Of a DNA stretch of 6,018 nucleotides, positions 1 to 6,018 are shown piece by piece (position 1 is the first letter of the stretch; every line of letters begins with the position of its first letter). Source of the DNA: Bacteroidota bacterium (GTDB lineage Bacteria; Bacteroidota; Ignavibacteria; SZUA-365; JAADGX01); contig JAJRXL010000506.1 of NCBI GenBank assembly GCA_024276335.1, positions 1 to 6,018 of the forward strand. The letters run 5' to 3'. Position numbers and translations under genes: made by a program. Below the pieces are notes generated by a model. That model did not search any database, had not been told where the DNA came from, and saw only the letters and a list, made by a program, of their open reading frames with translations.

Positions 1-464
1 CGTCCTTCCAGGACCACGAGGAGAACACCGAAAATCCCAAGCAACAACATGGCGTATTTATAGCGCGGAACCGGCTCCTTGCCCCAGAACCTTGCCATTA
101 ACACCAGGAAGAACGGACTTGAAGCGAAGATTATTGCAGCGTGCACGGCATGCGTCAGAACCAGGCCCTCCACGAACGCGATCTGGTAGAGGACGTACAT
201 CATCAACGTCAAGATTCCAAGCTGTTTCCAGTCGCCGGCAGAAAACCGTGGCAAACCTTCCTTGAAAAGCAAGATAACGGCGAGCGCCACGGTGGATAAT
301 ACCAGCCGCGTTACCTGGAAATTCATGGGTTTGAAATACGCGAGCAGAAGCTTCGAGATGGGAATGTTTACTCCCCATACAACAATAACCATCCCCAGCA
401 TGGTCAGGACCAGCCAGACCGGCGCTTTACGTCCCTTGGGAGAAATAACAGGCGAGTGGCTCAT
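1..464 (-). CDS. EamA/DMT-family membrane transporter, N-terminal half (cut by window edge)
   Basis: This reading frame begins with ATG at 464 and runs off the window with 154 codons visible and no stop. It encodes a very hydrophobic protein with about five membrane segments, near residues 16-36, 47-67, 81-100, 106-125 and 137-152, after a short basic N-terminus (SPKGRKAP). The pattern matches the first EamA repeat of drug/metabolite transporters: an early helix with WG.N.P, a helix with a conserved arginine (VTRLVLS), and HAAIIFASSPFF resembling the usual A.I....P.F stretch. Family members usually have about 300 residues and ten helices, so about half is missing here. The start lies 14 bases after the metH stop, without a clear Shine-Dalgarno sequence, so translation may depend on the upstream gene. 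The substrate cannot be told; the family exports or imports amino acids, nucleotides and other small molecules. The family call is firm, the function is not. Confidence 0.85.
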   Translation of the reverse strand, partial: MSHSPVISPKGRKAPVWLVLTMLGMVIVVWGVNIPISKLLLAYFKPMNFQVTRLVLSTVALAVILLFKEGLPRFSAGDWKQLGILTLMMYVLYQIAFVEGLVLTHAVHAAIIFASSPFFLVLMARFWGKEPVPRYKYAMLLLGIFGVLLVVLEG

Positions 465-478
465 ACGGTATCGGGCAT

Positions 479-2305
479 TCAAACCTCTGCTTTTCCGAAA
501 CGACGACGGTCGTAGATAAGATCGTCGCAAAGTCGGCGCGCTTGCTCGGGAATGCGGTAGAGAGGCATGATTTTACTGGCGTGCACAATGGCCATGTCCA
601 ACCCTGCTTCCACGGCATGATGAAGGAAAACGGAATTCAGCGCATGGCGAGCACGGGGAGCCAGACCGAACGAGATATTGCTGACACCGAGCAGGGTTTT
701 AACCAGGGGATATTCCTTTTTTATCAACCGGATCCCTTCCAGAGTTTCCATCGCCGAAGAGCGATACTCCTCGTCGCCGGAACCGAGCGTGAACGTGAGG
801 GGGTCGAAAATCAGGTCCTGCTCTCGCAAGCCCATCTCCTGGACGGCAAGAGTGCACAGACGACCGGCCACTTCCAGTTTCCTGCGGGCAGTCCTTGCCA
901 TCCCATCTTCGTCGATGGTCAACGCAATGACGGCGGCTCCGAAGCGCTTGCAGAGAGCCAGTATCTCGCGTGCCTTCGTTTCCCCGTCTTCGAGGTTGAT
1001 GGAATTGACAATCGCACGGCCCGCGTACAGCTTCAAGGCGGTTTCAATCACCGCGGACTCGGTGGAATCGAAACACAGGGGAACACTGATCACGGTGTTG
1101 AACCGGTAAACCACTTCGGTCATGTCGCGCGCTTCATCCCGCCCGACGTAAGCAACGCACACGTCAAGAATGTGCGCACCTTCCCGCGCTTGTTCCCTGG
1201 CCATGTTCACCATGGTATCGTAATCCTCGGCGAGGAGCAATTCCCTGAATTTCTTCGAACCGTTGGCATTACATCGTTCCCCCACGAGCACCGGCGGTGG
1301 ATCGAGATGCATGGGAACGGAGGTGAAGAGCGAGGAAACGCTGGGAACGAACACCGGGTTTCGATGGGCGGAAGCGACTTCATTCGCAACGTCCACCAAT
1401 GCACGAATATGATCGGGCGTCGTGCCGCAGCATCCCCCGATAATCCGGGCCCCCAAATCCGCCACGTAATGCTTCATCCAACCGTGCAGCTCCTCTTGTG
1501 TCAATGTGTAACACGTCTGGCCGCCGACATTTTCGGGAAGACCTGCATTTGGCATGAGGAAAATCGAGAACGGGGAATTGTCCGCCAGGTAACGGAGGTT
1601 TTCTTCCATTTCCTTCGGACCCGTTGCACAGTTCATTCCCAAGGCGTCAATGATCTCGTACGGCTCGAGAGTGGTCAGGGCGGCGCCGATGTCCGTACCC
1701 AGGAGCATGGCTCCCGTCGTCTCGACCGTTATGGAAACGATGACGGGAAGGCGCAGGCCCCGTTCCCGAAAGCAATCCATGACCGCTATTAACGCCGCCT
1801 TCGCTTGCAGAATATCCTGGCAGGTTTCGATACACAGAATATCCGCGCCTCCTTCCATCAAACCATCGACCTGCTCCATGTACGACGCGTGAAGCCTGTC
1901 GAACGAGACGTGCCCCAGAGATGGAAGCTTGGTAGTGGGCCCGATGGATCCGGCGACGAAACGGGGTTTTTCGTTCGTGCTGTATTCGTCAGCGAGGCGA
2001 CGTGCGATACGCGCAGCGACAATATTGATTTCCCGCGCCCGGTCTTCGAGAGCGTATTCCGCCAGCACGATGTCCGTCGCGCCGAAGGTATTGGTTTCAA
2101 TAATGTCCGCGCCCGCTTCGAGGAAGCTCCGGTGTATCTCTTCCTGCACCTCCGGCTTCGACAAGACAAGGTATTCGTTGCATCCCTGGTACTCGTCGCC
2201 GCCAAAATCCTCCGGGGAAAGATTCATGGCTTGCAGGGATGTCCCCGTCGCTCCATCGAAAACAAGCACGCGCTCACGAAGTATGTCCCGAAATGTCGTA
2301 CCCAC
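479..2305 (-). CDS. metH: Methionine synthase, homocysteine- and folate-binding domains only (no B12 or activation domain)
   Basis: This is a two-domain MetH-type protein of 608 residues from the preferred start. Residues about 5-310 form the homocysteine S-methyltransferase barrel, with the DGATGT opening motif and zinc-ligand cysteines at C226 (GMNCATGP) and C292/C293 (GGCCGTTP). Residues about 338-590 form the pterin/methyltetrahydrofolate barrel, with GERCNANG (342-349), FDSTE (412-416), NSIN, FDPLTFTLGSG and GVSNISFG. Complete MetH continues with a helical cap, a DxHxxG cobalamin domain and often an AdoMet activation domain. Here the frame ends in TGA shortly after LIYDRRR, where the cap would begin. 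The other frames beyond it hold no remnant. Enzymes of this type move the methyl group of methyltetrahydrofolate to homocysteine through cobalamin, so this protein needs a B12 partner supplied in trans. A longer frame opens at TTG 2344, but GTG 2305 has AGGA five bases upstream and fits the usual N-terminus. No internal stop or frameshift is seen. It may be a natural split enzyme or a truncation. Confidence 0.9.
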   Translation of the reverse strand: MGTTFRDILRERVLVFDGATGTSLQAMNLSPEDFGGDEYQGCNEYLVLSKPEVQEEIHRSFLEAGADIIETNTFGATDIVLAEYALEDRAREINIVAARIARRLADEYSTNEKPRFVAGSIGPTTKLPSLGHVSFDRLHASYMEQVDGLMEGGADILCIETCQDILQAKAALIAVMDCFRERGLRLPVIVSITVETTGAMLLGTDIGAALTTLEPYEIIDALGMNCATGPKEMEENLRYLADNSPFSIFLMPNAGLPENVGGQTCYTLTQEELHGWMKHYVADLGARIIGGCCGTTPDHIRALVDVANEVASAHRNPVFVPSVSSLFTSVPMHLDPPPVLVGERCNANGSKKFRELLLAEDYDTMVNMAREQAREGAHILDVCVAYVGRDEARDMTEVVYRFNTVISVPLCFDSTESAVIETALKLYAGRAIVNSINLEDGETKAREILALCKRFGAAVIALTIDEDGMARTARRKLEVAGRLCTLAVQEMGLREQDLIFDPLTFTLGSGDEEYRSSAMETLEGIRLIKKEYPLVKTLLGVSNISFGLAPRARHALNSVFLHHAVEAGLDMAIVHASKIMPLYRIPEQARRLCDDLIYDRRRFGKAEV

Positions 2306-2310
2306 GGTGT

Positions 2311-2314
2311 TCCT
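2311..2314 (-). promoter_or_regulatory. Ribosome binding site choosing the GTG start of metH
   Basis: The minus strand reads AGGA, then five bases (ACACC), then GTG at 2305. This is the best Shine-Dalgarno match among the candidate starts: TTG 2344 has no comparable site and GTG 2332 has only AGGG four bases away. The protein from 2305 starts a few residues before the conserved RD.L..RVLVFDGATGT region, as usual for the family. Confidence 0.5.
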
Positions 2315-2403
2315 GTTCAGGTTGCCCAACACGTAACCCTGCAAAGTACAAACATTCTATGGCTTTTCATGAGGAGAGGTCAGGAAGAAACCATCGCCGA
2401 CTT

Positions 2404-2943
2404 TTACTTCACCAGTTTCGAGATGGGTTTGAACGCTTCTATTTGCGTGTCTTTCATCAATTCGAACAGCGCCATTTCCGTGGAGGTGAGGATGCCGCCC
2501 ATTTCCTCGATGCGATGAATACCCAGTTGGCGGTTTTCCGGGGTTCGCGAAGATACGGCATCGGTGACGAGGTAAATCTCGTAATCATGGGCCAGCAGAT
2601 CGCGGGCGGTCTGGTACACGCAGACGTGAGTCTCAATACCACAGAGAAGAACCTGCCTGCGCCGGTACGAGGCCAGTCGGGCTTTGAATTCATCCGAGCC
2701 GAAGCAACTGAACGCGGTTTTTTCGATAACGGGAATGTCCGCAATGTGCCGGGCGATTTCTTCCACGGTGTGACCGAGTCCCTGCGGATACTGCTCTGTT
2801 ACCACGAGGGGAATACCGAGGAGCTTGACCCCCTGGATGAGGATTTGCGCATTCCGAAGCACGGTTTCGCTGCGATCCGTTATGCGGGCAAGCTTTCCCT
2901 GAAAATCGACGACAACAAGTATTGTGGTGGAAATTTCCAGCAT
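2404..2943 (-). CDS. Isochorismatase-like cysteine hydrolase
   Basis: This 179-residue protein is the usual length for a single-domain member of the isochorismatase superfamily. The expected catalytic triad is in place: D13 in the first strand (ILVVVDFQGKL), K75 in PVIEKTAFSCF, and C108 in GIETHVCVYQTA. The stretch TEQYPQGLG at 49-57 and the C-terminal TDAVSSR and GIHRIEEMGG also match the family. Members hydrolyse isochorismate, nicotinamide, ureidoacrylate, carbamoyl-sarcosine and other small amides or ethers. This one resembles the broad 'hydrolase' type related to eukaryotic ISOC1/ISOC2 and bacterial YcaC, whose substrates are mostly unknown. No isochorismate, NAD or siderophore genes are nearby to help. 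It is probably cytosolic, with no signal peptide. The ATG at 2943 lies 42 bases after the TPR gene stop, with no clear Shine-Dalgarno sequence. The family call is strong, the reaction unknown. Confidence 0.9.
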   Translation of the reverse strand: MLEISTTILVVVDFQGKLARITDRSETVLRNAQILIQGVKLLGIPLVVTEQYPQGLGHTVEEIARHIADIPVIEKTAFSCFGSDEFKARLASYRRRQVLLCGIETHVCVYQTARDLLAHDYEIYLVTDAVSSRTPENRQLGIHRIEEMGGILTSTEMALFELMKDTQIEAFKPISKLVK

Positions 2944-2985
2944 GAGAACGAAACGATCGATGTGGACGTTGAAACGACCTTCGGT

Positions 2986-3825
2986 TTAGAACAGGGGTGG
3001 GAGCGGCCCGGTATCGGATTCCTTCCGCTTCAACTCACGGATTTTCGAACGGTAGTATTCAGTGCGCTCCGGATTTTTCATAATCAGGCGCTCATACTCA
3101 ATGATGGCTTCCTTATACTTCTCCTGCTGGATATAGATTTTCGCCAGCGTCTCGGTCACCGGGCGTTTTTCCAGGTCCACTTTCTGCTCTTCCGGCTCGC
3201 TTTTTTCCGGGATAAGGTCCGATTCCCTGATCACGGGAATCCGCGCATTCTCCAGGCTCGTGGCCAGCGATTCGATATCCAGGGTGGTGGACATCGACTC
3301 CACGCGTGACGCAGCGGGAGGAGCTTTTTTCAAGGGAGGCGCGAGTGAGCGGTGCCCCGGGCTGGTAAAGAGCTCTTCGCCCGGAATCAGGTCTTTTCGA
3401 TCGCTTTTCCGCCGTCCCTTTCGACGCAGGCTCGGGACCTCTTCGTCTGGTTCCGGGACGGTGGTTTCCTCGATCTCCACCACGTCAACAGGGGGGTAGT
3501 TGAGCTCCAGTTCGCGCGACCGCTCCAGCAACTCGTAGGCCGGGACGCAGGTGGGCAGCATCCGTACCACCATGTTCAACTCCTCGCGAGCGTCGCGATA
3601 CCGCCGAAGACTCAGGTATGTTTTTGCAAGGATGAAGTGTGCGGTTACGTAATCCGGATGGGTTCGGAGGCCTTCCAGGAGCACTTTCAACGCTTCGCCC
3701 GGATTTCCCATTTCCAGGTACTCATCTGCAAGCCGGGCGAACAAGGGCGAGCCGGGATTACTTTGCACGTGCTCACGAAGGAAGTTGACGTTCAAATCGT
3801 TAGGTTTCTTCGCGTCCGCAGTCAT
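2986..3825 (-). CDS. TPR-repeat protein with an N-terminal and a C-terminal repeat block and a long charged linker
   Basis: The protein has 279 residues from ATG 3825. Two clear TPR units lie at about 25-58 (SPLFARLADEYLEMGNPGEA...) and 59-92 (VTAHFILAKTYLSLRRYRDA...), with a partial helix after them. Residues about 110-220 are a low-complexity linker rich in Pro, Glu, Lys, Arg and Ser, probably disordered. A third unit at about 222-255 (TETLAKIYIQQEKYKEAI...) is followed by a basic helix and a short proline-rich tail. There is no signal peptide or membrane segment, so a cytosolic protein-binding scaffold is likely. It begins a few bases after the glycosyltransferase stop, which suggests coupled translation and perhaps a partnership with that enzyme. 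ATG 3831 is an alternative start, but GTGGA at 3832-3836 touches it directly and sits a proper six bases from ATG 3825. The C-terminal repeat recalls TPR proteins of the FCB group. The exact role is unknown. Confidence 0.8.
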   Translation of the reverse strand: MTADAKKPNDLNVNFLREHVQSNPGSPLFARLADEYLEMGNPGEALKVLLEGLRTHPDYVTAHFILAKTYLSLRRYRDAREELNMVVRMLPTCVPAYELLERSRELELNYPPVDVVEIEETTVPEPDEEVPSLRRKGRRKSDRKDLIPGEELFTSPGHRSLAPPLKKAPPAASRVESMSTTLDIESLATSLENARIPVIRESDLIPEKSEPEEQKVDLEKRPVTETLAKIYIQQEKYKEAIIEYERLIMKNPERTEYYRSKIRELKRKESDTGPLPPLF

Positions 3826-3837
3826 GGACATTCCACG

Positions 3838-5310
3838 TCACGCGGCATAGACGCGAGTGAGTCGCGCATGCTGAATGGACATCCAGCCGACCAGACCGAA
3901 TCCGAAGAAAAACAGGAGCTGGAACGGCAGGGCAGCGATTTCGAGGAAATATATGGAGGCCACCACACCGAAGAAGCAGTAGATGGCGAGAAAAATTTCA
4001 ATGAAGACGCCTTTCGGTATTTTACTACTGGTACCCGCGTACTTTTTCCCCGCCCACTGGTCCTTTTCCGACTCGATCATAAATTTCGGTGTGCGCACGA
4101 ATTCCGATCGCTTGCGTCCGAAAATACCGGAGAGCACAGCCCTGGTATTATTCACCGAAAAGCCCATGCTCCCGGCCATGAATATCGGGAAGAGGAAAAT
4201 TCGGCGACGCCAATCCGTGTACACATCCTTCTGCGAATACAGGTAAAAGAGGAACGAGCCGATGAAGGCCAGGACAAAAATCGACATGAAGGCGAAATAC
4301 GTGTTGTGCGCGCCGCCCTGCTTGATGAAAATGAGCGGCACGTTAAGAATGCCCGCCAGAAGGATGAACGGAAACACGAGGTTGTTGGTTAAATGCACCG
4401 TTGACTGCAGCTTGATTCGCAACGGGAGATCGGCTTTCCAGACACGGGGAAGAATTTTTCGCGCCGTCTCCATGGCCCCCTTGGTCCAGCGGAATTGCTG
4501 GGATTTCAACGCGTTGATTTCCGAGGGGAGTTCCGCGGGCGAGGTGACGTCGTTCAAGAACACAAACTTCCAGCCTCGAAGCTGCGCGCGGTAACTCAGG
4601 TCGAGATCTTCGGTTAATGTATCATCTTCCCAGTTCCCGGCATCGATGATACATGTTTTTCGCCATATTCCGGCCGTGCCGTTGAAATTAATGAAGAAAC
4701 CCGCCTTGTTCCGCACTTGCTGCTCAACCACGAAATGCCCGTCGAGCGCCATCGCCTGGGCGCGGGTAAGAAACGAGTACTCGCTGTTGAGATGCTCCCA
4801 CCGGGTCTGCACCATTCCGATTTTCGGATTCGTGAAGTAGGGAAGCGTCTTGCGAAGGAACTCCGGTCGTGGAACGAAATCCGCATCGAAGATCGCAATG
4901 AAATCTCCCCGCGTTGCTTTTAATCCTTCACGCAACGCCCCGGCCTTGTAACCTTCACGATTGGAGCGGTGAAGGTGCACAATGTCAAATCCTTGCTCGC
5001 GTTTTTTCTCCACCAGTCCCGCAACTTTTTCCACGGTTTCATCCGTGGAGTCATCAAGAATCTGGATTTCCAGCTTATCTTTCGGGTAGTCAATGTTGCA
5101 AACCGCGTCAATCAAGCGTTCGACAACGTACAGCTCGTTGAAAATCGGAAGCTGAATCGTGACGACAGGTTCAAATCCCTGTGCCTCATCACTCCGCGGC
5201 TTCCACTGCTCATGCTTGTAGTAGAAGTAAATCATCACGAAGCTGTGCGACCCGAAAAGAAATAATACCAGCAAGGATGTAAAGTACGCACCGAGTATCA
5301 AATCTTCCAT
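3838..5310 (-). CDS. Membrane family 2 glycosyltransferase (cellulose synthase / CslA-type processive polysaccharide synthase)
   Basis: This 490-residue integral membrane enzyme shows the full D,D,D,QxxRW signature of processive GT2 synthases: D86-D87 in ILDDSTDE, DAD at 142-144, TED at 233-235 in TEDLDLSYR, and QQFRW at 271-275. An N-terminal membrane helix (about 5-30) precedes the cytosolic catalytic domain (about 45-290). About five hydrophobic segments follow, near 308-328, 338-358, 370-386, 435-455 and 458-478. NFNGTAGIWR (208-217) near the acceptor site is also typical. Such enzymes polymerise a sugar nucleotide into a beta-linked glycan and pass it through the membrane. The short C-terminus without a PilZ domain and the overall length resemble CslA/CslC-like mannan or glucan synthases more than BcsA. 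The donor sugar cannot be read from sequence. The gene lies 43 bases after lptE and 6 before the TPR gene, in an envelope context. No bcsB, bcsZ or bcsC partner is present. ATG 5310 has only a weak GAG-type site upstream. Confidence 0.9.
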   Translation of the reverse strand: MEDLILGAYFTSLLVLFLFGSHSFVMIYFYYKHEQWKPRSDEAQGFEPVVTIQLPIFNELYVVERLIDAVCNIDYPKDKLEIQILDDSTDETVEKVAGLVEKKREQGFDIVHLHRSNREGYKAGALREGLKATRGDFIAIFDADFVPRPEFLRKTLPYFTNPKIGMVQTRWEHLNSEYSFLTRAQAMALDGHFVVEQQVRNKAGFFINFNGTAGIWRKTCIIDAGNWEDDTLTEDLDLSYRAQLRGWKFVFLNDVTSPAELPSEINALKSQQFRWTKGAMETARKILPRVWKADLPLRIKLQSTVHLTNNLVFPFILLAGILNVPLIFIKQGGAHNTYFAFMSIFVLAFIGSFLFYLYSQKDVYTDWRRRIFLFPIFMAGSMGFSVNNTRAVLSGIFGRKRSEFVRTPKFMIESEKDQWAGKKYAGTSSKIPKGVFIEIFLAIYCFFGVVASIYFLEIAALPFQLLFFFGFGLVGWMSIQHARLTRVYAA

Positions 5311-5353
5311 AGTCGTTACTCTACCCTGTTTGAGGAACTTATATAAATATCCG

Positions 5354-5917
5354 TCACCAGCCGGATACGGTCTCCAGGACGATATCTTCGCTCAGCTTTT
5401 CTATCGCCTGTTCGATACCACGTTCCCGTTGGGAAATGCCACCCCCGGTGGCTTCGTAATCTCCGTAATTCGTAAATGTCTTTTTCCATACCTGTTTGTT
5501 CAAGACCTTGTCGTCCAGTTGAACCGTTACTGTAATCTCGAAGCGCAATAGCGACGCCTGCTCCATGTTTCCCTGTCCCCTGATAGCCAATGCCTTCTCC
5601 GGTTGAACAGAGGTAATGGTTGCTTTCAGGACAACATCGGCTGAGGCCACGTCTCCCAATTGGAGAATATTGTCCTGCTGGATTTTGTCAATAACGGCAT
5701 TTGTCAGGCGCTCTCGCAAACCCGGCTCACCATAGGAGCTTGCATCGTCGAATAATGGTATTGCAATGGTCTTCCAGTGATCCGGCACGGCGGCGCCGGT
5801 GAATGAATATGGGCACCCGGCGCAACCAGAAAGGGCAACAATCAAAGTACAAAAATATGCCATACGGGAAAACAAAAACATCACAGAAAGTCGAGCGTTT
5901 TTTTTATGCGCCGTCAC
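5354..5917 (-). CDS. lptE: LptE-family LPS-assembly lipoprotein
   Basis: The protein has 187 residues from GTG 5917. The N-terminus has a basic n-region (HKKNAR), a hydrophobic stretch and a lipobox LSGC with the lipidated cysteine at C32. A second cysteine follows at C35. The mature part begins PYSFTGAAVPDHWKTIAIPLFDD, continues with a region matching L...L.E.LT.A..D.I (PGLRERLTNAVIDKIQ, 65-80) and a strand-rich core (VVLKATITSV, LRFEITVTVQL), and ends in a helix (AIEKLSEDIV). This matches the LptE family, especially the FCB-type branch. LptE sits in the outer membrane, plugs the LptD barrel and helps insert lipopolysaccharide. The GTG overlaps the upstream TGA as GTGA, and AAGGA lies nine bases upstream, supporting this start and coupled translation. 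Internal ATGs at 5881 and 5863 are alternatives, but neither has a ribosome site. The divergent family lowers certainty slightly. Confidence 0.85.
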   Translation of the reverse strand: MTAHKKNARLSVMFLFSRMAYFCTLIVALSGCAGCPYSFTGAAVPDHWKTIAIPLFDDASSYGEPGLRERLTNAVIDKIQQDNILQLGDVASADVVLKATITSVQPEKALAIRGQGNMEQASLLRFEITVTVQLDDKVLNKQVWKKTFTNYGDYEATGGGISQRERGIEQAIEKLSEDIVLETVSGW

Positions 5918-6018
5918 AATCCATATTCCTTGATTTTTCGGTAAAGCGTGCGTTCGCTGATTTTCAACGCCTGCGCCGCCATGCGGCGATTCCCATGAAA
6001 CCGCTCCAGCGCCCGTTC
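5914..6018 (-). CDS. C-terminal Fis-type helix-turn-helix of a (probably sigma-54-dependent) transcriptional regulator, partial
   Basis: The last 34 codons of a gene that continues beyond the window are visible, ending in TGA at 5914-5916. The residues (ALERFHGNRRMAAQAL, then KISERTLYRKIKEYGL) form the Fis-family HTH_8 helix-turn-helix typical of the C-terminus of NtrC-type response regulators and other sigma-54 activators. The phrase G N R..AA..L.IS.RTLYRKIKEYGL is nearly diagnostic of that group. The receiver and AAA+ domains would lie outside the window, so their presence is inferred. The stop overlaps the lptE start, so the two are probably co-transcribed; a sigma-54 regulator followed by lptE is a familiar pairing in FCB bacteria. 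Its targets cannot be deduced here. Confidence 0.85.
   Translation of the reverse strand, partial: ERALERFHGNRRMAAQALKISERTLYRKIKEYGL
5927..5931 (-). promoter_or_regulatory. Ribosome binding site of lptE inside the upstream regulator gene
   Basis: The minus strand reads AAGGA, nine bases before GTG 5917. It lies in the last codons of the regulator gene (AAG GAA in KIKEYGL). It supports the GTG start over the later in-frame ATGs and fits re-initiation at the GTGA overlap. Confidence 0.5.

Noticed and set aside
479..510. Frameshift hiding the missing MetH cobalamin domain
   Set aside because: All three minus-strand frames past the stop were read. None carries B12-cap residues before the transporter gene begins at 464.
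542..1792. Long plus-strand open frame of 416 codons opposite metH
   Set aside because: It lies wholly antisense to a gene with strong family motifs, and its His/Arg/Gln-rich product looks like a codon-bias shadow with no recognisable domain.
2306..2403. Possible SAM or cobalamin riboswitch, or terminator, before metH
   Set aside because: The gap is only 98 bases. I could find no conserved riboswitch core and no stem longer than about 3-4 pairs followed by a U-run.
2239..4392. Plus-strand open frames of 356 (2239-3309) and 346 (3352-4392) codons
   Set aside because: They are antisense to the hydrolase, TPR and glycosyltransferase genes. The products are rich in His, Arg and Phe without motifs, as expected from mirror-frame reading of GC-moderate coding DNA.
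3838..5310. Bona fide bacterial cellulose synthase BcsA
   Set aside because: The D,D,D,QxxRW core is shared, but the protein is shorter, lacks a PilZ domain and has no bcsB, bcsC or bcsZ neighbour. A general GT2 call is safer.
5311..5353. AT-rich TATTTATATAAG as a possible promoter -10 box before the glycosyltransferase
   Set aside because: No matching -35 box or Bacteroidota-type TTTG/TANNTTTG pair is visible at suitable spacing. A short AT-rich gap alone is not enough.

Overview
The window holds seven protein genes, all on the minus strand and packed end to end. Read in the direction of transcription (from the high-coordinate end) they are: the tail of a regulator with a Fis-type DNA-binding domain, an LptE-family lipoprotein, a processive-type family 2 glycosyltransferase, a TPR protein, an isochorismatase-like hydrolase, a methionine synthase cut down to its first two domains, and the N-terminal half of an EamA/DMT transporter. 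The spacings are a 3-base start/stop overlap (GTGA), then 43, 6, 42, 98 and 14 bases. This suggests one transcription unit, or a few coupled ones, with the main promoter outside the window. I saw no RNA gene, insertion sequence, CRISPR array or convincing terminator, and there is no gene-free stretch longer than about 100 bases.

The cell is a diderm bacterium, because it has an LptE-type lipoprotein for lipopolysaccharide export. A sigma-54-type (NtrC-like) regulator directly followed by lptE, the LptE sequence style (YSFTGA...P...K.IAIP.F) and a TPR protein whose C-terminal repeat reads TETLAKIYIQQ.KY..AI..YE all recall the FCB group and its candidate-phylum relatives (Bacteroidota, Ignavibacteria, Calditrichota, KSB1-like lineages). 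Moderate GC fits but proves nothing. This placement is inferred from remembered family patterns, not from a search.

The upper half (about 2986-6018) looks like a cell-envelope block: regulator, lipopolysaccharide transport lipoprotein, membrane polysaccharide synthase and a cytosolic TPR protein placed 6 bases after the synthase. The lower half (1-2943) is metabolic: a small cysteine hydrolase, the methionine synthase fragment and a metabolite transporter. No shared pathway is evident there.

The most notable point is the methionine synthase. It has complete homocysteine and folate domains with their key motifs, but stops cleanly where the cobalamin-binding region should start, and the next gene follows at once. 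It is either a naturally split enzyme, whose B12 module must lie elsewhere, or a deletion product. No obviously new multi-gene system is visible.
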